DNA of 64,000 nucleotides from Arthrobacter sp. ES3-54. Its GTDB lineage: Bacteria > Actinomycetota > Actinomycetes > Actinomycetales > Micrococcaceae. Shown here piece by piece: positions 51,013 to 59,829 of the stretch. Position 1 is the first letter of the stretch. Each line of letters starts with the position of its first letter. The notes beneath the pieces were generated by a model. That model saw only the letters and a program-made list of their open reading frames with translations. It searched no databases and had not been told where the DNA came from. A program made the translations under genes and the position numbers. The DNA lies in assembly GCF_029504395.1 (NCBI RefSeq), contig NZ_JAQFIF010000003.1, positions 62,001 to 126,000 of the forward strand, written 5' to 3'.

Positions 51013-53106
51013 ATGCCCCGCGCGGGTGAGACGATGAAGACGATGTCATCTGCCAAACCCGCCCCCGTACCCTCCGGCCCCGCCGATTCCAAAGCTGTCC
51101 AGTCCGGAGAGACCCGTTCCGGCGCCATCATGGCCGCCGGAACCCTCGTTTCGCGGTTCCTGGGCTTCGCCAAGACTTGGATGCTGGCCGCCGCCCTGGG
51201 CCTGGGCTCGACGGTCAACGACACTTTCATCAACGCCAACAACCTCCCCAACCTGATCTTCCTGCTGGTCGCGGGCGGGGTGTTCAATGCCGTTCTGGTG
51301 CCTCAGATCATCAAGGCCAGCAAGGCGCCGGACAAGGGAGCGGACTACATCAGCCGGCTGCTGACGCTCGCGGTGCTGGTGCTGCTGGTGCTCACGCTGC
51401 TGGTCACACTGCTGGCGCCGTCGGTCATTCAACTGACCACCCAGGGCTACTCGCCGCAGCAGAAGGCCCTCGCGGTCTCGTTCGCGTTCTGGTGCCTTCC
51501 GCAGATTTTCTTCTACGGCCTGTACGCCCTGCTGACCCAGGTACTCAACGCCCACGGAGCCTTCGGGCCCGCGATGTGGGCGCCGATCATCAACAACATC
51601 GTGGCGATCGCCGGCCTGGGCATGTTCATCGGCATCATGGGGGCCAATGCCGCCAATCCGCACACGATCGACAACTGGGGGTCGTTCCAAACCATCCTCG
51701 TGGCCGGATTCTCCACGATCGGCGTCGTCGCCCAGACCGCCATCCTGCTCATTCCCGTGTTCAGGCTCCGGTTGGGGCTGCGGCCGCGCTTCGGCTGGCG
51801 CGGGGTGGGGCTGGGCCATGCGGCGAAGCTGAGCGTCTGGACTCTGGCGACGGCCGCCGTGGGGCAGCTGGCGTTCCTCTACGTCATGCGCATCGCCACG
51901 ATCCCCGGCGCCGAGCGGCTCCGCCTTCAACAAGCAGGGGACCCCGCGGCGGCCAGCATTCCGGGTAATGCCGTGCTGGAGGTTGCCAGCCAGCTGTATC
52001 TGCTTCCGCACTCCATCATTGCCCTGTCCCTGGCGACAGTACTGTTCAACCGGATGACCCGCGCATCGCAGGACGGAGACCGGGTTGCGCTGCGCAACGC
52101 CCTCTCCCACGGGCTGAGGACCATGGCCGTGGCAACCGTCTTCGGTGCGCTGGCGCTCTTCGCGCTGGCCGGACCACTGGGCATGTTCTTCTCCGGCGGG
52201 CAGCGCCAGGACGGCGTCATGCTGGCCCAAACCCTCACCATCCTGGCCCTCAGCACCCCCTTCATGAGCGCCAACTTCATGATGTCGCGGGTGTTCTACG
52301 CCAATGAGGACGCCCGGACACCGTTCTTTATCCAGCTGGTACTGGCGCTGGTCAATCTGGCGGCCGCGTTCGCGATCCAGTTCCTGCCGTTCGATCAGAT
52401 CATCTTCGCCATCGCCATCCTCTATACCGGTGGCAATATCCTCTCCGTGATCGTCAGCGCGACGTTCCTGCGCCGGCTCCTGGGCCACCTGGACGGACCC
52501 AGGATCGCCAGCTCCTACATCCGCATGGGCTACGCGGCCCTGGGTTCCGCGCTGGCCGGAGCCGTGGCCCTGTGGATGCTGGGCAGCTACAACCCGGACG
52601 GCTACGCCTGGAGCGACCGGATCGCCGCCCTGGTGACGATCGTCGTCGTCGGTCCCGTCATGCTGGCCGCCTACTTCCTGCTGCTGAAGCTCTTCCGGGT
52701 GACCGAGCTGCAGGACCTCCTGCAGCCGCTGCTTGGGCGGCTCCGGCGCCGTGCCGCCGGGCCGGCCACGGAGGCGGGCGCTGAGCCGCAGGCAGGCGGC
52801 GTACCGGAGGTGCGAAGGGCACCGGAGCGGGCCACCGTCTCGGTGGACACAGGCCTGATTCCGCGAATCTCCGGCGAGTTCGACGCCGAGTCGTTCCGCG
52901 TCGGCCCCGACATCCGGGAAGAGGACTCGTTCCCTTACGGGCGTCGATCCGGTCCGGAGGGCGGATATCTGCCGGCCGAGGACCTCCCCAGCACCGCTCA
53001 GGGCGGTTTGGGCCGGGGCGATGCTCCCTTGCCGGGCCGCCGGACCTACCAGGGCCCGGCCGGCCACAACCCCTATTTCCCGTTTAGCCGGAAAAAGAAA
53101 AAATGA
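51013..53106 (+). CDS. murJ: Lipid II flippase MurJ
   Basis: A 697-residue MviN-family protein. Fourteen membrane helices run from ~38 to ~570: SGAIMAAGTLVSRFLGFAKTWMLAAALG, NANNLPNLIFLLVAGGVFNAVLVP (typical of MurJ helix 2), MRIATIPGAE. A ~120-residue cytoplasmic tail follows, Arg/Pro/Gly-rich, ending FSRKKKK. It flips lipid II to the outer face. In mycobacteria the tail carries a pseudokinase; here that part is a separate gene downstream. ATG 51013, 51034 or 51043 are alternative starts. Confidence 0.95.
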   Translation: MPRAGETMKTMSSAKPAPVPSGPADSKAVQSGETRSGAIMAAGTLVSRFLGFAKTWMLAAALGLGSTVNDTFINANNLPNLIFLLVAGGVFNAVLVPQIIKASKAPDKGADYISRLLTLAVLVLLVLTLLVTLLAPSVIQLTTQGYSPQQKALAVSFAFWCLPQIFFYGLYALLTQVLNAHGAFGPAMWAPIINNIVAIAGLGMFIGIMGANAANPHTIDNWGSFQTILVAGFSTIGVVAQTAILLIPVFRLRLGLRPRFGWRGVGLGHAAKLSVWTLATAAVGQLAFLYVMRIATIPGAERLRLQQAGDPAAASIPGNAVLEVASQLYLLPHSIIALSLATVLFNRMTRASQDGDRVALRNALSHGLRTMAVATVFGALALFALAGPLGMFFSGGQRQDGVMLAQTLTILALSTPFMSANFMMSRVFYANEDARTPFFIQLVLALVNLAAAFAIQFLPFDQIIFAIAILYTGGNILSVIVSATFLRRLLGHLDGPRIASSYIRMGYAALGSALAGAVALWMLGSYNPDGYAWSDRIAALVTIVVVGPVMLAAYFLLLKLFRVTELQDLLQPLLGRLRRRAAGPATEAGAEPQAGGVPEVRRAPERATVSVDTGLIPRISGEFDAESFRVGPDIREEDSFPYGRRSGPEGGYLPAEDLPSTAQGGLGRGDAPLPGRRTYQGPAGHNPYFPFSRKKKK

Positions 53107-53277
53107 GCCCGGCTCCGTTTCGAACCGCCGTGCTCACGCGGCCTGGACAGAGCATCGGCTAGGATCGAAGACTAACAAGGGAAGTTGCGGACCAGCGGTC
53201 AACCGGCTTACCGGAGGGCACACGGTTGCTCTCAGAGTGACCACGTCGGCAGGTCCCGGACAGTCTAGGAGGAGCCC

Positions 53278-54843
53278 GTGTCCCACCCGATCGATGTCGG
53301 ATCAGTACTCGGTGGCCGCTACAAGGTCACTGCCACCGTACTGACCTCACATGACCAGGATCTGGTGCTGGACGGTGTGGACCAGGTGCTGAACCGTCCC
53401 GTGAGCATCCTCGTCGCCGGCCCGGGCAACGCCGATCAGGTGGCCCAGAGCGCCCGTGAAGTGGCAACGGGCGAACGTCCCGGCAGCGTGCAGATCCTTG
53501 ACCTTGGAGTCAGCGATTCCACCACGTACCTGATCACCAACCACACCTCGGCGGCGGACCTCCTGGATCTTGTGGTGTCATCCAGCCCGCCGTACGTCGA
53601 GCCTTTCTTCACGGACACCCTGGGCAGCGAAATCTTTGGGCAGGCCCGCTCCCACGAACCCGAAACCTACGACGGACTCTACGACGACGAGGAAGTCGAC
53701 GCCGGGTACATCGACTACGGGCAGACCCAGGCCGCAGCCGGGCAACCGCCGGTTTCCCCCGCGGCGCCCCCCGCCGGAGTACCGTCCCGCCCCGCGTCGG
53801 CGCCCGCCGCCGCGGCTGGCGTGGCGGCCGGAGCAGCAGCAGCGGCCGCCAGGGCCCCCAAAGCCCCCACCACCGCGCCGCAAGAGACCGCGGCACACAC
53901 GACGGCGCCGCAGCCCGTCCAGGGCGGCAAGGCCTCCCGCCAGGCCGAGCCGGCAACGCAGCAGCCGGCAACCGCCGCGGCACCTAAAGTTTCCCTGTGG
54001 TCCGACGGCGACTACACCGGCGACGACCAGCGTGGTGCCGAGCACCACGGCGGCGCAGCAGCGGCCGCCGGAGCGGCCGGGGCCGGCTTCGACACCGCGG
54101 ATCGGGCTCCGGGCAACTTCCCCGCCTCGGCGCGTGCCGCCGTCGACGAGGAGGATGTGGACGAGTACGAAGACGAAGACGAAGACGAGCCCAACCGGGA
54201 GCAGCGCTCCATGCGCTGGCTGGTGGGCGGCCTCCTGGCTGCCGTGCTGGTAGTGGGCCTCATCTTCGCGGTCACCAACCTCGGCAGCCTCTTCAAGAGC
54301 AGCCCGCAGACCACCGCCGCCTCCTCCGCGCAGTCCAGCGCGCCGGAACAGTCCACCGCGCAACCGACGTCGACCGCCACCGAGGCACCGGCCGCCGGGC
54401 CGCCCGTCATCGAGGGCGTGACGCGACTCGGCAACTTCGATTTCGCCGGAAACTACGATTCCGACCTCGTCAAGACGTTTGACGGGAACGGCGCGAGCTT
54501 CTGGTCCGACATGGAATTCGCCACGGAAGACTGGGGCGGACTGGCCTCCGAGGTCCCGCTCGTCGTCAAGCTGAAGGACCCTTCCAAGGTCTCCTCCGTC
54601 ACCCTGAGCCAACTCGGCGCCTCCGGCGGCAGCATCAGCGTCTTCACCAATGACAGCCCGTCCCTGGACGGCGCGAAGCAGATTGGCAGCAACAGCTTCA
54701 CGTCTCCGGACCTGACGATGCCGCTGGCTGAACCGGTGACGGCGCAATACGTGATCGTGTCTATCAAGACACTTCCCAAGCTCGCCGCTCCCAAGACCCG
54801 CTACGGGTACGGCCTGCGCCTGGCCGAGATCAAGGTTCAGTAG
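53278..54843 (+). CDS. Pseudokinase-like membrane protein downstream of MurJ
   Basis: A 521-residue protein. Residues ~1-95 resemble the N-lobe of a protein kinase (VGSVLGGRYKVTATV, then NRPVSILVAGPGN) with no catalytic loop. A ~200-residue Ala/Pro-rich disordered stretch and an acidic run (EDVDEYEDEDEDE) precede a membrane helix (~314-334) and a C-terminal extracellular domain resembling a discoidin-like fold. This matches the C-terminal half of mycobacterial MviN (Rv3910), here a separate gene. GTG start with AGGAGG five bases upstream. The 3' end is duplicated in tandem. Confidence 0.85.
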   Translation: MSHPIDVGSVLGGRYKVTATVLTSHDQDLVLDGVDQVLNRPVSILVAGPGNADQVAQSAREVATGERPGSVQILDLGVSDSTTYLITNHTSAADLLDLVVSSSPPYVEPFFTDTLGSEIFGQARSHEPETYDGLYDDEEVDAGYIDYGQTQAAAGQPPVSPAAPPAGVPSRPASAPAAAAGVAAGAAAAAARAPKAPTTAPQETAAHTTAPQPVQGGKASRQAEPATQQPATAAAPKVSLWSDGDYTGDDQRGAEHHGGAAAAAGAAGAGFDTADRAPGNFPASARAAVDEEDVDEYEDEDEDEPNREQRSMRWLVGGLLAAVLVVGLIFAVTNLGSLFKSSPQTTAASSAQSSAPEQSTAQPTSTATEAPAAGPPVIEGVTRLGNFDFAGNYDSDLVKTFDGNGASFWSDMEFATEDWGGLASEVPLVVKLKDPSKVSSVTLSQLGASGGSISVFTNDSPSLDGAKQIGSNSFTSPDLTMPLAEPVTAQYVIVSIKTLPKLAAPKTRYGYGLRLAEIKVQ

Positions 54844-54880
54844 CAGACGCTGTTCAGTAGCAGACGCTGTTCAGTAGCGG
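54835..54880 (+). repeat. 17-bp tandem repeat duplicating the end of the pseudokinase-like gene
   Basis: GTTCAGTAGCAGACGCT at 54835-54851 and 54852-54868, then GTTCAGTAGCGG. The first copy contains the last codons and stop; the copies repeat the stop codon downstream. Confidence 0.85.
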
Positions 54881-55084
54881 CCCTGAAACCCGGAGCCGTC
54901 TGCGCGGTCGCGCCCTGTAATCCGGGGCCCTCTCCGGCCCCGGCCGCGGCAAACCGGTACCCTGAGTAGTGGTGTTGCTCCGTGACGCCCATTTCGGCCG
55001 GAATATTCAATGCCCGGCAATAGTTGTGCCATGTGGCCGGCCATCGAGGCGGGCGCATCGACAAAGGAAGAGGTTCACCGTTCA

Positions 55085-56041
55085 GTGAGCAACGCAGAAA
55101 ACACTGCCGCCGAAGTACGTGATGTCATCATCGTCGGCTCCGGCCCGGCGGGCTACACCGCAGCGGTGTACACGGCGCGCGCGAACCTGAAGCCGCTGCT
55201 CCTGGCAGGCTCGGTAACGGCCGGCGGCGAACTGATGAACACCACGGACGTGGAGAACTACCCGGGGTTCCCGGACGGCATCATGGGGCCGGACCTCATG
55301 GAGAACTTCGAGAAGCAGGCAGCGCGTTTCGGCACGGAGATCCAGTTCGAGGACGTCACCGAGCTGGACCTCGACGGCGACGTCAAGACCGTCACCATCG
55401 GCACGGGGGAGACCTTCAAGGCCCGCTCCATCATTCTCTCCACCGGCTCGGCCTACCGTGAGCTCGGACTGCCGAACGAGAAGCGGCTTTCAGGCCACGG
55501 CGTCAGCTGGTGTGCAACCTGCGACGGTTTCTTCTTCAAGGATCAGGACATCGCGGTAATCGGTGGCGGCGACTCCGCCATGGAAGAGGCCCTGTTCCTC
55601 ACCAAGTTCGCCAAGTCCGTCACCGTTGTACACCGCCGCGACACCCTCCGAGCTTCAAAGATCATGGCTGACCGCGCCTTGGCCCACGAGAAGATCAGCT
55701 TCGTGTGGAACACCGGTGTGGAGGACGTCTTGGGTCAGGACAAAGTCACCGGATTGCGGTTGAAGAATCTCCTGGATGGCGCGGAAACCGAGCTGGCTGT
55801 AACCGGCGTGTTCGTTGCAATCGGCAATGACCCCCGTACCGATCTGGTCAAGGGCAAGCTCGAACTGACGGCAGAGGGAACCATTGCGGTCGACGGCCGC
55901 ACGTCCAAGACCAGCGTCCAGGGTGTTTTCGCCGCCGGTGACGTGATCGATCCGACGTACCGCCAGGCCATCACCGCGTCCGGATCCGGTTGCGTGGCGG
56001 CCCTCGACGTCGAACACTACCTCGCAGATTTCCACGCCTAA
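55085..56041 (+). CDS. trxB: Thioredoxin reductase
   Basis: A 318-residue FAD/NADPH enzyme. FAD motif VIIVGSGPAGYTAAVYTARA; redox CATC at Cys143-Cys146; NADPH motif VIGGGDSAMEEALFLTKFA with VHRRDTLRAS; C-terminal FAD motif GVFAAGDVIDPTYRQAITASGSG. GTG 55085 gives the standard length and fits GGAAGAGG upstream; longer frames are spurious. Operon with trxA, 42 bases apart. Confidence 0.97.
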   Translation: MSNAENTAAEVRDVIIVGSGPAGYTAAVYTARANLKPLLLAGSVTAGGELMNTTDVENYPGFPDGIMGPDLMENFEKQAARFGTEIQFEDVTELDLDGDVKTVTIGTGETFKARSIILSTGSAYRELGLPNEKRLSGHGVSWCATCDGFFFKDQDIAVIGGGDSAMEEALFLTKFAKSVTVVHRRDTLRASKIMADRALAHEKISFVWNTGVEDVLGQDKVTGLRLKNLLDGAETELAVTGVFVAIGNDPRTDLVKGKLELTAEGTIAVDGRTSKTSVQGVFAAGDVIDPTYRQAITASGSGCVAALDVEHYLADFHA

Positions 56042-56083
56042 GCGCGGCGTGCAGCAGCAACCAACGGAAGAGAGACAAAGGGT

Positions 56084-56410
56084 ATGAGCAACGCAAAAGA
56101 TGTAACTGACGCCAGCTTCAGCACTGATGTGCTGGCCTCCGAGAAGCCGGTCATCGTCGATTTCTGGGCCGAATGGTGCGGGCCCTGCCGCAAGCTGGGG
56201 CCGATTCTCGACGAGATTTCGGTCGAGTACAGCGAGAAGGTTGATGTGGTCAAGGTGAACGTTGACGACAACCCTGCCATCGCCGCCGAGTACGGCATCA
56301 CCTCCATCCCGGCCGTTTACCTGTTCCAGGGCGGCGAGGTCAAGAGCACGGTCATCGGTGCCAGGCCCAAGCAGTTCTTTGAGAAGGAATTCGCGGACGT
56401 CCTGTCCTAG
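56084..56410 (+). CDS. trxA: Thioredoxin
   Basis: A 108-residue thioredoxin with the active site WCGPC (Cys32, Cys35) and the cis-proline in TSIPAVYLFQGG. It is reduced by TrxB, whose gene is just upstream. A strong terminator follows; after it comes the gene desert. Confidence 0.98.
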   Translation: MSNAKDVTDASFSTDVLASEKPVIVDFWAEWCGPCRKLGPILDEISVEYSEKVDVVKVNVDDNPAIAAEYGITSIPAVYLFQGGEVKSTVIGARPKQFFEKEFADVLS

Positions 56411-56420
56411 GCTGACTGAG

Positions 56421-56454
56421 AATGGCCCCCGCCTCTGGCGGGGGCCATTTTTCG
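56421..56454 (+). terminator. Rho-independent terminator of trxBA
   Basis: Perfect 13-bp stem AATGGCCCCCGCC/GGCGGGGGCCATT with a 3-nt loop, followed by TTTTTCG. Ten bases after the trxA stop. Confidence 0.93.
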
Positions 56455-56704
56455 TTGTGATCCTTGCTCACCGGGGGGGAGCGGGTCTGCCCGGATCGCG
56501 AGGGCGTCCGTTCCGAATCGAGAACACAAGTTTCCTTGGGTTGCCTATCGATATAGTTTTCCGCCCGCTGGACATTCTCGCCGAAATGTTGGAGGCTGGC
56601 CGCTGAGGGAATGCCGACGTGCGTCGTCGGGAGTGTCGCAATGCTGGAATTGCACTGTTTGGCCCGGAGGTCGATTGCCGGTTGCCGAGTTTCACCTGAA
56701 CTCC

Positions 56705-56720
56705 TGTTTCACGTGAAACA
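56705..56720. other. parS: parS site (perfect)
   Basis: TGTTTCACGTGAAACA, a perfect 16-bp palindrome matching the ParB-binding parS consensus. First of ten sites. Confidence 0.92.
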
Positions 56721-56826
56721 GGGGATCGGGGACTCGCGCGCGTTTCTGCACTCGATGGCACCCACGGAGCCGCACACCATGATGCAGGATGCGGGCGCAG
56801 TCCTGGTCCTGGATCGGTCTTGGTCC

Positions 56827-56904
56827 CAGCCACAGCCACAGCCACAGCCACAGCCACAGCCACAGCCACAGCCACAGCCACAGCCACAGCCACAGCCACA
56901 GCCA
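56827..56904. repeat. Hexamer microsatellite (CAGCCA)13
   Basis: Thirteen uninterrupted copies of CAGCCA, lying between two parS sites. Copy number is likely to vary between strains. Confidence 0.97.
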
Positions 56905-56949
56905 CGAGTGTACGGCCGCCCGGCGCTGGAGGGCGTACAGCGGCTGGGC

Positions 56950-56965
56950 GGTTTCACGTGAAACA
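56950..56965. other. parS: parS site (one mismatch)
   Basis: GGTTTCACGTGAAACA; first base differs from consensus. Confidence 0.85.
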
Positions 56966-57096
56966 TCGAATCCAGGTGCAAAGTTCTAACGGGCGGGAAG
57001 CGGCGGAGTTGGGAACCGCAAGGACCCGATGGATTTAAGATCAGTGCGGAGACTGTCGAGATCCTAGATAGCAACTGGTGCCATCATCAAGGAGTT

Positions 57097-57240
57097 ATGA
57101 CTGTATGCCGCCAGACGTTGTTGGCTGGATCGTGCCTTGCGCGGGAACGAGACGATACTCTGGGGCTGGCATTGCACTGCGACGCCTCCGGGATGCACGG
57201 CTTCAGCGGCGGTCCATCCTCGGAAGCCGGGCCAGGCTAG
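57097..57240 (+). CDS. Doubtful 47-residue ORF in gene desert
   Basis: ATG 57097 has AAGGAG two to three bases upstream (short spacing). The product (MTVCRQTLLAGSCLARERDD...GPG) shows no recognisable feature. The only ORF in the desert with a fair Shine-Dalgarno. Confidence 0.2.
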   Translation: MTVCRQTLLAGSCLARERDDTLGLALHCDASGMHGFSGGPSSEAGPG

Positions 57241-57402
57241 GGGTGGAGGGATGGACGCGAATTTCGGCGGCAATCACCTAGCGAATTTCGAAGTCCGGAC
57301 TAGCCGATCAAGTCCTTGGCTGCACCCAGGCGTACCGGTGCTCCCTTCTTCGTTGCCGCCGGTCGCCGGCCACGCGCGCGGCTCGGTAGCTCCCAGAACC
57401 GA

Positions 57403-57418
57403 TGTTTCACGTGAAACA
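57403..57418. other. parS: parS site (perfect)
   Basis: TGTTTCACGTGAAACA. Three further sites lie within the next 500 bases. Confidence 0.92.
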
Positions 57419-57467
57419 TCCGCCTGATGCCAGGTTCGGGGTTTAGTCGAGCAAGGGGCCGGCATGC

Positions 57468-57483
57468 TGATTCACGTGAAACA
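57468..57483. other. parS: parS site (one mismatch)
   Basis: TGATTCACGTGAAACA; third base differs. Confidence 0.85.
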
Positions 57484-57521
57484 TGCTGCTGTCCATAGGA
57501 AGGTCAGCAGAGCCAACACGA

Positions 57522-57537
57522 TGTTTCACGTGAAACC
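57522..57537. other. parS: parS site (one mismatch)
   Basis: TGTTTCACGTGAAACC; last base differs. Confidence 0.85.
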
Positions 57538-57900
57538 AAGACCTGATACGACGATCTTCAACGCCAAGCATGCTGAACTGACAGTTGACTCTTAGATACC
57601 CATTCATTACACCCCTGCCCCCATATCTTGTTCAGTAGGCAGATCAGAATAGGGGCGTCTATCCCCGTCCCTGCTGCAGTCTGGGCCGTCTCTTCTGTAG
57701 CGGCTCAGAGCGACTTCCTCGGCGGTGCTGCTACTACTGTCCACAGAACTCCTCATAGTTGGAGGGCGCAGCCGCACAGGGCCTTGTCTTTCATTTCAAG
57801 CGGGACCGATCGACTATCTGCGGGCTCAATTCCCTCCATTTCTTAGACTCGATCTTCCGGTGCGGTCACCACGAGATGAGTGCCAGCTGCAGCACCTTCT

Positions 57901-57916
57901 GGTTTCACGTGCAACA
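57901..57916. other. parS: Degenerate parS site (two mismatches)
   Basis: GGTTTCACGTGCAACA; may be a decayed or weak site. Confidence 0.6.
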
Positions 57917-58374
57917 TGCCCCCGTATTTGAATCACTCTGAGGGGACGCAGTCACCAGAAGACCAAAGCCCGCATGGCTCCTGGTGCGGGATGGGCGCCC
58001 TATTCCGCGCACCATCAGCACCGCGATGACTGGACGACTGGGAATAGCCGATGGACAAGTGTAAATACAAGGGCCTGACCTGGAAGATCCCCGCCTTCTG
58101 GCGCCTGATCCACTTCACCAGGTGGCAGTCCATAGGCAAGCGTCCGAATGCGTAGCGCCCTGCACAGTTAGGGGAGAGGGTGTGCTGCTGGACCAAGCAC
58201 CGCACAATCCATCGGCGTTCGGCTGTACCCAGTCCTGCGGGGACGAACCACCACGAACCCCCGGGCGCACTGATCGCTCGACTGCTGATGTTGTCTGATT
58301 TGAGGATCAAACCGGACACCGACGGTCGAATCCTGGAGTGAGTCGGCAGCAGGCAACGGCAAGAAGCCTCCCTA

Positions 58375-58454
58375 TTCAGTTCACGGCCGGTTCAGTCCAC
58401 AGCCGGTTCAGTCCACGGCCGGTTCAGTCCACAGCCGGTTCAGTCCACAGCCGG
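58375..58454. repeat. Five-copy 16-bp tandem repeat
   Basis: Unit TTCAGTCCACAGCCGG, five head-to-tail copies with A/G and C/T variants (58375, 58391, 58407, 58423, 58439). No spacers, so not a CRISPR array. Confidence 0.95.
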
Positions 58455-58686
58455 CGCGTAGCTGGAACTCTACGGCAGGTCGGATGACGGGGGCGGAGCT
58501 ACTTTCCCACCGAGCGTTCGCCCGACACACAGAGCTCCGGCAACGACAGGTCTCGCCGCGCTAGTCCTCAACTGACTCCAACAGCGGGCTGAACCGGGAG
58601 CGGGCCTGACGCACCCATCAGTTCTTTCGGTTCCATCTTGCCCCAATCAACGCTCTATTCGTCCCGGGCTCGTTCAGCAAGGACCA

Positions 58687-58811
58687 GGTTCAGAGTCCGG
58701 CCCGTTCGTTGCCGGCTCATCGACTCTCATCTCGATTCAGACTCCGGCCCGTTCGCCGCCAGCGCGTCGACTCCGGCGGCGGTTCAGACTCCGGTCCGTC
58801 CGTCGCACTTC
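58687..58811. repeat. Dispersed TTCAGACTCCGGCCCGTTCG repeat
   Basis: Three imperfect copies of TTCAGACTCCGGCCCGTTCG about 47 bp apart (starting near 58689, 58735, 58783). Confidence 0.7.
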
Positions 58812-59351
58812 GTCTATCGATTTCGGCTCGGGCCTGCTGAACCGGACGGCTAAAATCCGGCCGCGTTCAGTCTCGAGCTCGCCCTCAGGCCCACTGGCGA
58901 TGCTCCAACTACCCATACCCTCGGCAGCCGTACCCACCTTGCCGGCTGAAGGGCGGACTAGTTATGCGGCGGTTCTGATCCGCGTTGAGCGCCCGCGGTT
59001 CTTCGTTCCTTGGAGTAGGAGGCATCCACATTCTCCTCAACCCCGGCCTCGTGTCAGAGCGCTACTAGTCGAACTGCAGTGGGGTGCTGCAGCAGCCCGG
59101 ACTTCTTCATCCCTGCCGGTTCTCGTGGAACCACCTGATGTACTCCGTGCCGGCTCCCTCGGAAGGCGATCCCTAATCGCCCGAGCCCCAGGGCAAATCA
59201 CCACTGCATCTAGGACATTGTCTGGAGGACCAAGCCGTCAACATTTGTGCCATCACTGCAGCTGCTCGGTTAGCCGAATTGAGGTCTACAACAGACACCA
59301 TACCCGCACGTCCAGCACGTCCAGGAGCCCGCGGGAACCATCACTTCAAAG

Positions 59352-59418
59352 ATATCCACCACGTTCTCCACAGAACTTATTCACATGGTTATCCACAGGC
59401 CGTGAGAGATTATTCACA
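59352..59418 (+). promoter_or_regulatory. DnaA-box array I
   Basis: Same-strand boxes: ATATCCACC (59352), TTCTCCACA (59364), TTATTCACA (59377), TTATCCACA (59389), TTATTCACA (59410). Three match TTATNCACA exactly. Spacing is 12, 13, 12 and 21 bp. Confidence 0.8.
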
Positions 59419-59555
59419 CCCCTGCCCTGGCGACCGGCGAAGCGTCGTCGGGCCCTCCGGCGGTGACCAATTGACCGGCTGCCTGCGGTGCCTTTGCCCT
59501 GCCGCGTAGAACAAATCCGCGCACCGGTGAGTCGGGACGAAAAGCAGCCAAGTAG

Positions 59556-59591
59556 ACCGAAAAATTAACCCCAGAACGGCGATTTAATACG
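59556..59591. other. AT-rich patch between DnaA-box arrays
   Basis: Contains GAAAAATTAACC and GATTTAATACG, an unusually AT-rich stretch for this region, between the two DnaA-box arrays. A possible unwinding element if the region acts in initiation. Confidence 0.3.
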
Positions 59592-59634
59592 TCCCCACCA
59601 ATCCTTTCGACCTCATCCCTGCATCGGAGGATCA

Positions 59635-59650
59635 TGTTTCACGTGAAACA
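59635..59650. other. parS: parS site (perfect)
   Basis: TGTTTCACGTGAAACA, between the two DnaA-box arrays (91 bases before array II). Confidence 0.92.
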
Positions 59651-59741
59651 GAACACGGCCGTCCATCTGAACATCGAGGCGGGCCGCACGACCATGGCCG
59701 GTGTCCCTTTCAGCCTGATCCACCGAGCTCGAGTCCGAAAC

Positions 59742-59829
59742 TAATCCACAAAGTTATCCACAGCGATATCCACCGCACTATCCACTGCTCTATCCACCGG
59801 AGGTCGGAAAGAGCAGGAGCGGTGGATAG
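59742..59829 (+). promoter_or_regulatory. DnaA-box array II, five boxes at exact 12-bp steps
   Basis: TAATCCACA (59742), TTATCCACA (59754), ATATCCACC (59766), CTATCCACT (59778), CTATCCACC (59790), all in one orientation and exactly 12 bp apart. An inverted copy GGTGGATAG lies at 59821-59829. One box is perfect; the rest have one to three changes but keep ATCCAC. Confidence 0.8.

Noticed and set aside
51046..53067. A 673-codon frame opposite murJ
   Set aside because: Shadow of murJ; Gln/Arg/Gly-rich with no domain.
56685..56700. Additional parS-like sequence (GAGTTTCACCTGAACT)
   Set aside because: Too many mismatches, including the central CG; not counted.
56468..57074. Frames encoding poly-(Val-Ala), poly-(Cys-Gly) and poly-(His-Ser)
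   Set aside because: Produced by the CAGCCA microsatellite in different frames.
58375..58454. Possible CRISPR array
   Set aside because: 16-bp units are directly tandem with no spacers, and no cas genes are present.
59352..59829. Calling this stretch the chromosomal origin outright
   Set aside because: dnaA and dnaN are not in the window, and trxA and parB converge on the region rather than diverge from it; binding site arrays alone do not prove initiation.
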